Origin: Fragilaria crotonensis
Taxonomy: Eukaryota; Bacillariophyta; Fragilariophyceae; Fragilariales; Fragilariaceae
DNA length: 64,000 nt
Assembly (NCBI GenBank): GCA_022925895.1
Contig: JAKSYS010000001.1
Span: 310,001-374,000 of the forward strand
Direction: 5' to 3'
Below the pieces are notes generated by a model. The model worked only from the letters and a program-made list of their open reading frames with translations. It was not told the origin of the DNA and ran no database searches. Position numbers and translations under genes: made by a program. Below are positions 10,451-22,700 of this stretch, one piece after another (within the stretch, counting starts at the first letter, position 1; every line of letters begins with the position of its first letter).

Positions 10451-12542
10451 TGCGGACATTATCATCAAGTTTGAGGACAGCTTTGAGAGACTGAGGTTCT
10501 GGAAGATATTTGTCCACAGGTTCCTGGGGGTTGGCTTGTGGATTGTTGCTGGGAGAGTTGTCAATTGTCATCATGGCAGAGTGAATGGGATCAATAGTTG
10601 GTAGATCTTCATTGCATTCTTGGAAGTAGATGGTCATCATCTTGTGGAGTTGGGAATGATGTTGTTGATGGGTGACAAAGTTGATTTGATGTGGTGTGGG
10701 TGGTGTTGGACCATGTGGAGGAGTTGTATGTTTGATTGCAGCAAGTGTAGAAGGTGGTGGATCATCTTCATGGGCATTGTCATCAGTTTCAGGGATGGCA
10801 GGGAGGGAAGAATGATGGTTGGAGGTATCAATGAAGGTTGATGGTGGGTTACCAAGGTTGGCTGCAGAGCCAGTTTGATGGTGGGTAGATGGTTCAGAGT
10901 TCTCTGGAGTGTCACGAAGTCCATGCGGATTGAAGTGGGAGCGGATGGGTACGGCTCCAGCAAAAGGTTTGGAATCGAAACAGAGAGCGGAGTTGAAGTC
11001 TTCATCGAAGTAGGCATCGCGGGTTATGATGAGGCTTTGGGGTTGGTCTGGCGAGTAGATTAACCAGCCTGCAGAGTTGTCGGGAAATCCAAGGAAAATA
11101 CCGCGGGATGCACGTTGGAGTTGTTGCTTGTAGGTTATAAGTTTGTTGCGGAAGGTTGGTTCGTAGCGTTTGAAGAATGTTGGACATCCGAAGACGCGGA
11201 AGTTGGCGAGGGAAGGCTTGCGTTGAAAACTGTATTGATAGGGAGTTGTTGGGTTGCCATCTTGGTCAATAACATTCTTGGCTGGGCAGACATTGAGGAT
11301 TTGAACAGCATAGGCATGGGCATGATGGAAGAATGCACCTCCTAGTCTTGCATTGTTCAGAAGGATGTTGGCAGTGTTGTGGACTTCACGCCATTTGGCT
11401 TCGCAAATACCGTTCATTTCTTGATGTTCAGGTGCTGCAGCTTCAACTTTGATACCAAGTGAAGTGCATTCAGAAATGAATTTGGTTGAAGTGAAAGCAG
11501 ATCCAGCATCAGTGCGGATAAAACGGACAGATTGGGTGCGGCCAAGGAGTTCTGTGTCAGTTAGCCATTGCTTCAGAGCAGTAATAATGGAAGCTGTGCT
11601 TTCAGTTGGGAGACCAATCCAACCTGTTAGTTTGCCAGGTGTTGTGACAATGAACAAGTAGGCTGAAAAGTTGGTATTGGTTGTGAGACCATAGCGGAAA
11701 GGGTTGCGCATTAGGTCAAGATGAAGGCGGTGGAAAGGTTCAGTGCCTTGGCGTTGAGGAGTTTTGTTGCGGGCACGTTTTTGGCTGATTGAAATGCGTA
11801 GAGGCCAGGAGTTGTGATCAACAGTAGGTGTCAAGACATGGTCATTCCATGTTTGGTGAAGGGATCCGACCATAAGGTTGCGGAAATTTCGGAAAGCAAG
11901 TCGTCGATAGATGAGTTCCAAAGGTAGGGCGGTGACTGAACGGCGTTGATCGGTGTCAACAGGGGGTGTAGTGTCATCAAAATGTTGTTCATCAGGATCA
12001 GAGTCAGGGTCAGAAGGTAGGTTAGAGTTGGAGATGGTTGAGAAGGCTTGTTGTGATGAAGGTAGTTCTCTGGTCAGTATTGGCCAAGTGTATGTGGAAC
12101 CATTTGGGAGTTGAATTGTTGTGGCTCTGTTCTTGATCAGGACACTGAAGTTTTGGGTGCATGATAGAGCAGTTAAGGAGAGGAGTCTGTGGCTGAGACC
12201 TTCAACATAGTAGACATCAGTGAGTCCTAGGATGGACTTGAGGCCATCATCAGTGGTGAAGTGGCATGCAGTTGTGCCTTTGTGAGTGGACATCTTGGTG
12301 CTGCCATCAGCTAAGGAGATTGGAACACTGCAGGGTTCGACATCGTGGAGGTCGCTGAAGAGTGGAGTATAATGGCTGGTAGCACCACTGTCAGGTAGCC
12401 AGTTTTCAAGATGTGGGGGACCAAATCTTTGGTATGGTGATTGGGGATCATCTGGAAAGTAAGCTGTGGCTCCAGAGTTGGGAGGAGAATAATTGGCAGA
12501 TGGTAGATAATCTCTGTCAAGGAGAGGTTGGTTGATGGTCAT
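10451..12542 (-). mobile_element. Copia part: protease, GAG-pre-integrase and integrase region
   Basis: In minus-strand order: the protease motif LPDSGATSHYTPL, the VYYVEGLSHRLLSLTAL block, a pre-integrase segment (LELIYRRLAFRNFRNL), and the integrase core with HRLHLDLMR, RFIRTDAGSAFTS and an EMNGICEAKWREV block containing the third acidic residue. The FRVFGCPTFF and RGIFLGFPDNSAGW motifs that follow integrase in Copia are present. Confidence 0.9.
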
Positions 12543-14100
12543 CTGAGGTAGGTCAGGATTGGGCCAAGGGATGTTGGATGGGTGACCATCAGTGTTGTCA
12601 AAAGATGAGGCTGAAAAGGCTTGGTGGTGGTATCTTGATTGGTCTGGTGAGTTTTGGCCAGAGTCAGTGATGAAGTAGGCGCGTTGTTGGTTGCGGGAGC
12701 AGCGTTTTCATTGTTGGATGGTCTTTGAGGGTTGGTGGAGCGATTGTTTTGGTTTGATCTGGGGTTTGTGCAGTTGCGCGCATAGTGGCCGAGGCGTCCG
12801 CAGTTATTGCAGACGATTGTAGCGGCATTGGAAGGGTTGCGCGAATGGTTGTTGTTGGATCCGTTAGGAGATGGACGTTGATTAGGACTGGACGTCGGTC
12901 GGAAAGGTGGTCGATTGTTTCGTTGAGGCTGGTTGGATGGCCGCGGGGGGTGGTGGTGGACGACGTTGATTCGAGTTGTTGAATGGTGGTCGCGAAGGAT
13001 TTGTAGGAGGTCGGAACGGGCGCGAATGGTTTTGCGGTAGTCGCGGTGGTTGGTTTCGGTTTTGATTGTTGCTGCTGGGATTGGAATAAGGTCGAAGGAT
13101 GGAGCTGAAAGCTTGTTGTTGTCTTTGTGTGAAAACACGTTGGGTAGTTTGGTTGTGGCGCGGTTGAGAATGGTGGGAGTGGTGACCACGGGCAGCGTTG
13201 GCGTGTTGGTTGTAGTTGCGGTGGTTTTGGGATGGGAGTGTGAGGCCACGGGATTCGTCAATGTTCAGGAGATGGCTTTCGAGTTCGGCGAATGGTGGCA
13301 GAGCTTCGTCATTCAGTTCTGCTCGACGTATGTCGGCGTCGAAGCGTTGATAGGATGCGGCGTAGAAGGAGTGATTGCTTCCACCACGAACGGTGCGTTT
13401 GATGAGTTCGGCGTCAGTGTTGGGTATTCCAGCATGATAGCAGTCGCGCGTGAGAAGGCGAATGCGGTTGAGGTAGGAGGTTGCGACTTCATGATGTGGT
13501 TGTTTGATTGAGCAGAAAGCTTCGCGAGTTCGTTCGACATGATCAGGAGTTAGCGGAGCGCAGTGGCGTCGTAGAGTGAGAATTGCAGTCCGAGCGTCCG
13601 GTGGGCCATCAATGATGTGTTTCTGGCAAGGGTCGCAAACGTTTGTGAAGATCAAATTGTAGATAGCAGTGCCAACAAAAGGGTGTGAATAGGACACTTG
13701 TTTTGGCCAAAGATCAAAGACTTGGCGCGTCCACGGGGGAAATGTTGCAAACAATTCGAAGGTTGTCAATGAAGGTGTTAAAATGTCGGCGGCGTGCTTG
13801 AAGGTCGGTTGGGTAGGACAATTTGCGAAGGTTAGCATTTTTGGCGTACTTCAAAAGTGTTTTCGTGAGGTCTTCGATTGGCGGATAAGTAAAATCGGTT
13901 CGCGTTGATGATGTGAGCGCATCAGGGGATGTGTGTTGAATGTGCTTGGGTTCTTGTTCTGAATCATGGTCTGTGTCCTCATCAAAGAAGGTTTCAACAG
14001 TGGGAGGGTATGTGAAGGTTGCGTGGGTCGCCTGGCGCGGAGTTGGGCGTGTTGCAACGGATTTTGGTGCATTTTGGGGGGTTTTGGTCGTCGTTTCCAA
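12543..14100 (-). mobile_element. Copia part: gag-like region with zinc knuckle
   Basis: The minus strand carries the CCHC knuckle CNNCGRLGHYARNC (about 12770-12815), preceded by a long Asn/Pro/Arg-rich stretch and by a helical segment (TSYLNRIRLLTRDCYHAG) like the Copia capsid domain. This is the nucleocapsid/capsid part that packages element RNA. Confidence 0.8.
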
Positions 14101-17100
14101 AATTAGGTGATTTTTGCGTAGGTTTGGCAGATTTCGTGCTGGGAGGTTGAATAATTTCGTTGCGTTGATTATGGGGTTGCGAAAGATTTTGCGACGGATT
14201 TGGTGGTTGGGGGTTCAAATTTTGGGGTGAGAACTTTTTGGTAGGTATAATTTTGGGTGTCGTCGAAAAAGTTGTCGAAATCGGAGGTTGTGGGTTCGAT
14301 TCGGTGGCGTCCGGATTGTGAGGTAATTTTACGTTTTTCGGCGTGAGAATGCCTGAAAATGCATCGGAGAAGCGTTTTAGAGGCCCAGTTGTTGATTTCG
14401 CAGTTGGAGGTGAGTTGGAGGGTGTTTCGGCGTGTGAACTGCTTGTTTCGGGCGAGTTTGGTGGTAAAAATGCGAGATTTGGTTGAGTTCCGGGCAGTTG
14501 TTGAGTTGTTTGTGCGTGTTCGTCGTATGTAGTTTCTGCGTCGGAAATTAGCTGTTGGGAGTGAATTTCCGGGCTGTCGGTGGTGTTTTGCGTTGGATTT
14601 TCGCCGGTAGTGTCGTTTTGCGCAGGAATTTCGTCGCCGTGTTCGTCGTGTGTAAAATTGCAGTTTGGGGTTCGTTTGGTGCAAAAATTTGCGTTTGCGG
14701 GTCGATTTGTGCAGGAATTTCGTCCTGGGGTCCGGGGTTCGAGTCGGATCCGATAATAAAGATGAACGGCGAGTTGAAACGGCAAGACATGCAAAATGTG
14801 TTCCAGAAAATGTACTATTATCCTGTTGAAAGGTAATTATATTGTTACTTGCAACTGATTCTATCTGATTGGGACAGCTTAGACTGTCACAGATAGAAAG
14901 AGGTAAGTAACCAGCATAACAACCAGGATAATGTAAACATTGTGAACTAGACTCACCATAGTTTGGAACAGGTGAATCAGATCCCATGAGATCAATGAAT
15001 GGGAACTCAGGGTGGTTTTCCTTTGCAGTGTGGTAGTAAGAGAGGAAATTGTTGAATAGTTGCAGCTCAGGGTCGCGGAGGGCATCGTTAAGGTGTGGAA
15101 GAGCCCATGCTTGATAAATAGTCTGTCCACTGGGGCCTGTGGTATAAACTGGAATCAAGCGGACAGCCAAGGAAAACGGGATGCGTTTGGGGTCGCAGGC
15201 AACGTGGTACAAGTCGGCATCGGGGTGGCGACGTAAATCGGCAGTGTGGCGTGGTATCCAATCCGGGTCATTAACTTGATCAGGATGAATTGGTTTGGCA
15301 GTCTGGGTCCGAAAGAGGCGTTGAACTGTGGAACGATTGTAGGCTTCACCAGAAATATTGTTGACAATGATGGGATCTCCAGAATGGTCAAGGTTGATGG
15401 AAAGGCACCAGTTGTTGGAGTAGGGATAGCAATTTCAGTTGGGGAGCCAAAGCAGTAGGTGGGAGCTTGGAGTGGGAGCCCTGGAAAATAACAACATTGG
15501 TAGGTGGGTAGTTCTCTCTGATAATGCCAGTTGGGTCTTTGGGATGAAGCAGTTGCACAACTCGGAATAGGATGTATTCGAAATGGGGAGGAAGTCAATT
15601 GAATCGTTGACGGTGTCGGTCGCTATCGGGGTGAGGCGGTTGTAAATCTCCATGTATTGAAGGGGATCGCTGTCGAATCGGTTCATGGCGATGAGCTCCT
15701 GAAGGATGAGGGATTGCAAATCACATGATTGATGGCCAAAGTATCTTCAGTAACATTGTCAAAGGTCAGTTGGACATCAGAAGGTTTGGTGATCATTGGG
15801 TAGCAGGTAGCAAAACTGGAAAGGAACATGTCTGCAGGGGAGGTTGCCAATGAAAACTTGGTTGTTGTTGAGTTCAGGTTGCTTGGAACGCTTCTTTGAC
15901 ATACGATGGATGATAGCATGTTGAAAAAGGGCGACGTTAATCAATTCGCAGGCGCGGTCAGACGCAATCTCTTTGGCTTCGGTGGATGGCGTCGGGAAAG
16001 AATTGATGTAGTCCGTTACATAAGGTTGCACGAGTTCGAATTCCGTTTGGAGATAGGGCAGTTTGTCGCGATAATATTGATCAGAACGGTGGCCAAGGGA
16101 TGTTCCGGGGAATAGGTCGTCGACTTCGTCAAAGGCATCGTGAACAAAACGGGGCAGGAGGTTGAAGGTTGTTGTATCGGGAAGGAGACTTAGAGCGGCG
16201 GCAGTTGATTTGATTTCCTTTGCGATTGCGAAGAGATGGTCCGGTAAAAATAGTGCTCAGCTAGTCCATGGTCGCGGTTGAAATAGTTGCGGTGATGCGT
16301 GATGTATAGTAATCTGAGCGCGTAGATGATGGCGACTGCGCATCGTGTTTCCATCGGACAGTCTGGGGGTCGTCGTGGAACGCGTCGTCGATGTCGCTGA
16401 ATGCTCGGGAGTTCGGCGGGGCAGGAACTGGGAGCGTTGCTGTTCGTTGAGGTGTTGGACGACCATGTTGGTAGCGCGATTGAGGGTGTGCTTCATGCTA
16501 CGTAGGAGCAGGAGTTTATCGGGTCGTACATTCAGAAGTGGGATGTTGGTGCCGGAGATCAGTTCGTCGATATACATGTGGTTGCGTATGACGTGAAGTA
16601 GGATGTGGTGGATGAAGTGCTTGTCGAGGCCACGGATGATGTTGAGTTCGGGTGGGTCGGCGAGTGTGTTGATGCAAAGGCAGATATAGTTGCACTTGTG
16701 CGAACGCAAAGCGGTAGGTCGCGAAGGTGAATCGTGCCGTTGATTGTGTCCATTAGCATTGCCTCGGTGAAAAACAGGTCGCGTGACGGAATGTGATGGA
16801 AGTGTTGGAACATCCGAAAAGGGTGGTGATGAATGGCGTCGAGGGGGTTGGCGTATCGTAACGGTGGGGCAGGGCGCAGAGGAGGCAGTAGTCTGACAAG
16901 TTGTTGTATAGCTGCACTTGGTACCTCATTAGGTTCACCAATATCTCGGTTAGCGTCGCCATTATTGTCAAGATCATCCTCCACAATGTCCATTGGTTCG
17001 GGATCAGGGTCGTTTGCAACTTCTGGTAGCGGATCTGGGTCGGCATCAGGATAAAAGTTAACAGTTTCCCTAGTTGAGTCATTATTACTGCAGGAGTAAC

Positions 17101-19213
17101 AATGATCGGCAAGGAAAACATCGGCATCATCAGCTTGGGAGCTTGGCAAATCTTCCAATTTGATTGGGACAGGGTGCTGAACATCCAAATAGGTCAAAGT
17201 CTCAGAGGAAACGGTCGGATTGTGGGCTCTGCAGGCCCATTGTTGTGGGTTGGGGGAGGAAACCGCGGTACGAACGACAGTAGCTGCGTTTCCCGTGTCA
17301 ACGGCAGCACAGTACGAGAGCGATGCGTTAGGACCGTTAACGGGACGTTTCACAGAATCGGAAATCTCCAAAACGACGTCAGGAATCGGACTTGACGTGG
17401 AAAATTTTGAAACGGAATCGAGGGTTGTTGAGTTGTCGTCGCGAGTTGGTTCGGGATCGGATTCCGGAAAGAGCAGGGCTGTACTCGGGGTATAGTTCGT
17501 AGAACGTGGGCGAGGTAGCTGTGGGAGTTTTGGGGAATCCGGGATTTCTGGGTCAATCGGGAAAAATCAGTACAAAATTGCGGGGTAGCAGAGCCGTTAT
17601 CACTGTTCTCATCAGACGTCATAGTTTTGAGTCGCGAGTCTGCTGAGTTGTCGGCACCCACCAAAGTGCCGAAATGACTCTTAGAACTTTGAACAGTCGT
17701 TTCTCGAGATCTGTCGCTTCGAATTCGCTCAAATTTGGAGTGGTGGCTGAGAAGGTTGTACTGTGGCGCCTGGCAACGCGTGGTGTGGCGTACCAGTGCA
17801 TGTGCGATCATGGTGAGTGTGTTTTGAAGTGACTTCACATGTTCGTCGGCAGTTGCTCTGATGACTTTGTCAACGTCATCTTGGATCGTTCCCAGGGTAT
17901 AGGAGGTGTTAATTGGTACCTCATCTTCGGTGAATGCGTTAATTTGTCGAATGTAGCGAGCCAAGTCGATGACGTCCCACTTCAAGTTGCTGTGAAAATT
18001 TGGCAAATGATGATCAGAATTTGGATCGGCGAGCTGAGGAGGTGCGAGCGAGCTCGGGCGCGAATCGTCTGCGTCGACGTGATGGAGCGAAAGGTAGGGG
18101 AAGAATTGGGAATGTGTCATCGATCGATTCCAAAATGGTTTGGGAAAGGTGTTGCAGCGACGTCGGATCGTCGTATGGATCGATTTGGGGTCGCGACGTG
18201 CGAGGGTGACGACGGGGATAAAATCTGCGAGCGCGATTCCTGCGCTTCGAGGAAACCGTAGGGGCGAAACGAGTTCCTGTGTTGGTGTTTGGGTGGCGGC
18301 ATCGGGTGCGCGACGTTGGTTGTGGATTTTGGTGCCATGTTGTTGAAAGTACTTTTGGTGCTGATATTGGTAGTTGTAGTACTTGTAGTCCTGTGGTTGT
18401 TGCTGTCCTCCTCATTATCATCTGTAGGTCCAATGTCCTTGTAGTTGGCATTGGTAGATGCATAATGCTTTGTAGTGTGATCATCTGGTTCAGTAGTAGT
18501 GCCCTTTTGTTGTCATCCGTAGTGGTTAAAGTAGTTGGAGTAGTTGGAGAAGTGGCTTGCATCTTTGCAGCCATCTTGGTTGGAGTAGTAGCCCTGTGGC
18601 TAATGTTGGTGCCCTGAGGAGAAGGAGCTGCAATCTTGTTGTTGCGCTCGTTGAAGTGGAGGTTGCGATCCTCCTGGATGATCTGGTCGAAATTGTCGTC
18701 GGAATTGTTGGCATGGTAGGCGGCTTGGGACCTTTCTTGATGGAGGTGCGCCTCTTCTTCTTGGTTGGTTGATCCTGATCGTCATCAGGGTAGTGTTGGG
18801 AGAAGGAAAACGGTGGACACGTTGATGCTTGGATCCTCTGGGAGATCCGAAAGCTAAGGCTCCATGATAGAGGCCAGGATGGGTGGGCGTGTCGGGAGGG
18901 ACAGGATTCGCGCCGATGGGGGCGCGGACGTCGACGTTATCGTCGAAGGCATCGCGGTCTTCGGCCTTACGGGCGGACCTAGAGATGCGAGGGGCAAGGG
19001 TGGGCGGGATGGCGTTCTTCATGGTGGACTTGGGGAAGCTTCTGTTCTTCAATGGGGAGTTTAAATTCGCTGCTGGCGAGTCCGTGAGGAGAGGGAAATT
19101 AATAGCAGTTAAACTCAAATTGTTAACGGCCGTACGAAGGTTCGCCCAATGATCGGACGAGTAATTTCTCTCGACGGTAGAGCCTTGGACCGGTGGTTCG
19201 AGGCGAGCAACCA
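14101..19213 (-). mobile_element. Copia part: extra ~5 kb block between the 5' LTR and gag
   Basis: This block has no domain I recognise. Several long minus-strand frames are rich in Pro, Thr, Asn and Ser. The first one begins inside the 5' LTR (ATG at 19367) and reads through the primer-binding site into the internal DNA. The block makes the element unusually long. It could be a divergent gag-type or additional structural frame, captured sequence, or decayed DNA. I cannot decide. Confidence 0.6.
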
Positions 19214-19806
19214 TGACAGTGTTCGTGTGATCGGTACACGAGTACTGGCCGACGGTAGACTTAAGGTTAGTAGGACCCAGAAGTCTAACGTTGGACTTGA
19301 CGGGTGAGGAAGCGAACCTGACGGATCGTCCAGCTTTGGGCGATGGTGTTTTGTAGACATACACCATGGCGGTAGATTTGTTGATACAAGGATGTAGAAA
19401 TGTAGATGCTAACTAGTAAAGGCCTTTACTGTTTTTGGTTTGTGGAAATTATGAGATGAATTGGAATGAAAAATGAAGGTGAGACTTGCAACATTAGTTG
19501 GAGTCTCACAAATGAAGTGTTGTCTTAGTCCCACTTCCTGAGTGGTGTTTGGGAAGTGTTGTCCATAGTAAAAAGAGTGTTGTTGAAGTTATCAACAACA
19601 CTCATGATTTGAATTACTTAGGAAGTGAATTCAAATAGTTTTGTGTTGCAGATCAGTGGTACCAGGTTCTGATCCGTAGCATTCTACGGGAACGGGTCAC
19701 GGACAGACTAAGAAAAATAATGGACTGTCTATTGTATTACCGTATGGTATTTAACCTTACAGTAAGACGAGAGACAGTGTGACAGAGTGACGGTAGATTC
19801 CTAACA
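19214..19806 (-). repeat. 5' LTR of the large Copia element
   Basis: 593 bp, the partner of 8073-8665. Should contain the element's promoter. It also contains the start codon (19367) of the first long frame. Confidence 0.95.
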
Positions 19807-19811
19807 CAACC

Positions 19812-20454
19812 AACTCCAGTACTAGTACAAGTAGTAGTTGTAGTAGTACCCAGTAAGCAGTATGCACTTCATTACGCATTATTCGAGTACTAGTACCTAG
19901 TACTCCAGATTGGATTAACTGGCACTCTAATTTCGTAATTGTGACACCATAGGAATCCTGGAAATCGGCAATGTAATTTTTTCAAACTGAATCTGCGCAC
20001 ATACATGCGTGTTGCTTTGAACGTTTGCCAAAATTGATGCTGGCCCAGTTGCCCAGTTGCCACATGTTAGTTTGAAAATATCGAACCGCTCACACTAATA
20101 TCTGCTGCTAGGCTTATTTCACATTTTTGTCACAATTCATTACTGCTGGCTGCTGCTTTTGCTGCTCATTGTTCCATGACTGTTGTTGTGTCAGTGTTGT
20201 TGCTCACTGTTGTAATTGTGTCACTGTTGTTGCCACAGACAAGCTGACAATCATCTTTAACGAACGGCCAAACCGACACCAGTAGCAACGCTGCGATAGC
20301 CACTACTACCTGTCATACATCAGGAGTGGTGGTTGCGTTTGCAATTTTGGTGCAGTGGAGTTTGTGCTCTTGACAAGGAACCGCCAAACCGACACCAATA
20401 GCAACGTGGCGTCTGTGATTTTGGCTTGGAATTGAGACCGATTTTGACGTTGTA
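19812..20454. other. Intergenic, no gene seen
   Basis: Contains GTAC-rich palindromic DNA at its start and an imperfect TGTTGTTG/CTGCTG-rich run near 20140-20240. No family-like frame on either strand. Confidence 0.35.
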
Positions 20455-20943
20455 ATGATACAGCTAGTTCTTTTCCGATTCATGTCCCCAAATCCAAGTA
20501 ATGACATTGCTTGTATCGCTCTAGAGAGGAGGACATCTTCTTCTTGCACTGCGGTGCTACTCATAAGTGACTCCCCAAGAGTTTGTCCAGCATCATATCT
20601 CAAGGAGAACAAGTTGTGCCCTTATGTTGACAACAAATCTGTTTGGGAGGGAGTATCACCAAATGGAAATTCCTGGGGGGCCGTCACGACCGCAATGGGC
20701 GTTGTGAACAATGACGGCAGCACTGATGCTGCCACGGCAAAGGCAAGCAAGGCTCTTGAAAACCATATTCTTTTTCCCAAAAAGAGCGGTGGCTGCCTGG
20801 TGGAGACATTTATAGTGCAAAATGTTGTGCAAAACGGCATGATGGTCGGGATGGAGAGAGGGTGGGGAAACACTGACAGCTCTTCAAAAACAATCTTTTC
20901 GGAACCTCACTTCACCAAAGCAGAAAATTCTGGCGGCTGGTAA
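20455..20943 (+). CDS. Uncertain small ORF, 162 codons
   Basis: An ATG frame with no recognised domain. The middle (GVSPNGNSWGAVTTAMGVVNNDGSTDAATAKA) looks protein-like in composition, but there is no signal peptide, no membrane segment and no repeat. It lies between the Copia element and a minisatellite in a gene-poor region, so it may be chance or a relic. The minus strand is also open over much of the same stretch. I would not treat it as a gene without transcript support. Confidence 0.2.
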   Translation: MIQLVLFRFMSPNPSNDIACIALERRTSSSCTAVLLISDSPRVCPASYLKENKLCPYVDNKSVWEGVSPNGNSWGAVTTAMGVVNNDGSTDAATAKASKALENHILFPKKSGGCLVETFIVQNVVQNGMMVGMERGWGNTDSSSKTIFSEPHFTKAENSGGW

Positions 20944-20984
20944 GGCCCTCAATGATAATTCTTGAACAAATTTAGTATAGTAGA

Positions 20985-21375
20985 AACCCTTGTTATCTTT
21001 CACCAAGTTTGCAAAAACCCTTGTTATCTTTTACAACATTTGCAAAAAACTCGTTATCTTTCCGCACCTTGTTTGCACAAACCCTTGGTTATATTTTTTA
21101 CAACATTTGCAAAAACCCTTTGTTACCTTTCTGCACCATGTTGCACAAATGCTTGTTATTTTTTACAACATTTGCAAAATCCCTCGTTATCTTTCTGCAC
21201 CTTGTTTGCACAACAAAACCTTGTTTTTAACAACATTTGCAAAAACCCTCGTTATCTTTCTGCACCATGTATGCAGAAACCCCTCATTATCTTCTACCAT
21301 GTTTGCAAAAACCCTTGTTATCTTTCTGCACCACGTTAAAAACCCTCCTTATCTTTCACCAACATATGTAAAATC
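20985..21375. repeat. Degenerate minisatellite, ~32-bp unit, about 12 copies
   Basis: Units follow the pattern AAACCCTTGTTATCTTT-(C/T)ACAACATTTGC, alternating with forms containing CTGCACC(A/T)TGTTTGC. Copies vary in sequence and length (about 28-35 bases). All three plus-strand frames are open through it, producing spurious Phe/Leu/Ile-rich ORFs. There is no spacer/repeat alternation of fixed length, so it is not a CRISPR array. Confidence 0.85.
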
Positions 21376-21399
21376 CTATGTATTTGTGGACACAAATAC

Positions 21400-22700
21400 A
21401 ACCCTTGTTGGGCAATAACCATGGCATAATGATACAGTTCTCTTTGCACAATGTTGTTGCCAACTCCAGGAGGCCTTCGGTTGACGGCAATAAAGTGAAT
21501 GCAGTCCATGCAATGGGCTACTGTTTGTAAGTCCACTCGCCTGTCGGGTTTTGATGCAATAGTCAGGTCAAGCCACGCACATGTGGGATGTGTACTAAGC
21601 GCAGTTGTTCCATCAAAATGGCAATCCATGACAGTCAGCAGTTGGTATCGTTTATCTCTGTTTGCATTGCATATTGATACCGAGTCGCATCGGAACACCT
21701 TATGTTTCTGAAACATCGTCATGTTAATCGGAGGCTGGGGATGCAATGTTGAGCCAATTGTCATCAGAAACAAGGCTTCCATTTTTCCAGCAGCGGAGGA
21801 ACGAGTCGACGATTCGCACAAGCAACATTTGACCGAAATATCCCATCATAGTGAGGCTGCCAACAGTCTGTGATCCTCAACAGCTCTCCGCAACCTGCTC
21901 ATAACACGTGAAACCAATCTCGTCAAAGTAGTTAATGGCTGATCTGAGTGGCTGGCCTTTTGCCCCAATTGGTTTAGGTTACAAGAATTGTTCAGAAACG
22001 TCAACATGGCTGCTTCAAGTTAGCACACAAAAATGGATGACTGGAAACATCCAAAGCCTTCTGCAAAGACCTCATTACCTCTGCCTGGCTTGCCTGAAAG
22101 GGTTGTATGCTGTTGATGTTGTAATCCCTTCACTGGGCCAATCCGGTGAATCCTCAAACACACAATGATGTCAAGGAAGTATCAGAAGAAATTTAATTCA
22201 ACCACTTCAGCAGAATACTAGCTAGGTGTGTTGCCAACAGATGTGACAATTAGTTATCCATATCATTCAAATATACAAATCCTGATACAGTTGTGTTATC
22301 AACAAATGACGTGTTTGCAATTTCCTGATTTTTCATTTTTCTTAATGGGCTGTTTTGCTCTTTTCTCTACCTTGTGTTGATAGTGTTGCCCATGCAACAA
22401 TCCAGTTCCTTCTTTCATAGGAAAGCTGTCTAAAACAGTTTAAAGAAATCAATAATGATCAAGACTACTAAAGCTATTGTAGGAGAGGAGTTGAAAGTTG
22501 TTCTTAGCAAGGAATCATAAGTTGCGGCCTGCCAGACTTTTGGGATGAATCAATTGCACCGGTGGTTTCGGCTTGTCCCAATTTTCATTGCCTGTAGCCT
22601 CAGCATGCGGCCCACCATCCATTTCAATATGAGCAGTAGCCATAGCAGCCTTTCTGGTCACCAGCATTTGTTCTGGTAAGGTTCCTCTTGCGACATTCTA
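21400..22700. other. Gene-poor region with a possible decayed coding segment
   Basis: On the minus strand 21420-21890 several overlapping frames look protein-like (for example KRYQLLTVMDCHFDGTTAL, and in a neighbouring frame GYFGQMLLVRIVDSFLRCW), as if one coding sequence had been shifted. I recognise no family. The plus-strand frame 21935-22168 is short and unsupported. The rest is AT-rich and without signal. Confidence 0.25.

Larger units (their letters stand above)
8073..19806 (-). mobile_element. Large Copia-type LTR retrotransposon, 11,734 bp, young
   Basis: The element runs on the minus strand. It has two 593-bp LTRs (8073-8665 and 19214-19806) in which I saw no difference by eye, and a perfect 5-bp target duplication CAACC (8068-8072 and 19807-19811). 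LTRs begin TGTTAGG and end TGTCA on the element's strand. A primer-binding-site candidate TGGTTGCTCG follows the 5' LTR directly (19213 downward), and a polypurine tract AAGAGGGG abuts the 3' LTR (8666-8673). Parts in element order: long 5' block, gag with zinc knuckle, protease, integrase, reverse transcriptase, RNase H; integrase before RT is the Copia order. Structure looks whole, but the coding region carries several breaks. Identical LTRs mean a very recent insertion. At 11.7 kb it is well above the usual 4-9 kb for Copia. Confidence 0.95.

Noticed and set aside
8672-18772. Numerous plus-strand frames antisense to the large Copia element
   Set aside because: They mirror the minus-strand coding bias of the element and show no domain of their own.
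19194-19213. tRNA-like 3' end (GGTTCGAGGCGAGCAACCA on the plus strand)
   Set aside because: Too short for a tRNA and located directly beside the LTR; it is better explained as the primer-binding site of the Copia element.
20962-21418. Three overlapping Phe/Leu/Cys-rich frames, and a CRISPR-like look of the repeats
   Set aside because: Frames arise from a degenerate tandem repeat. There are no unique spacers of constant length and no cas genes; this is a eukaryotic minisatellite.
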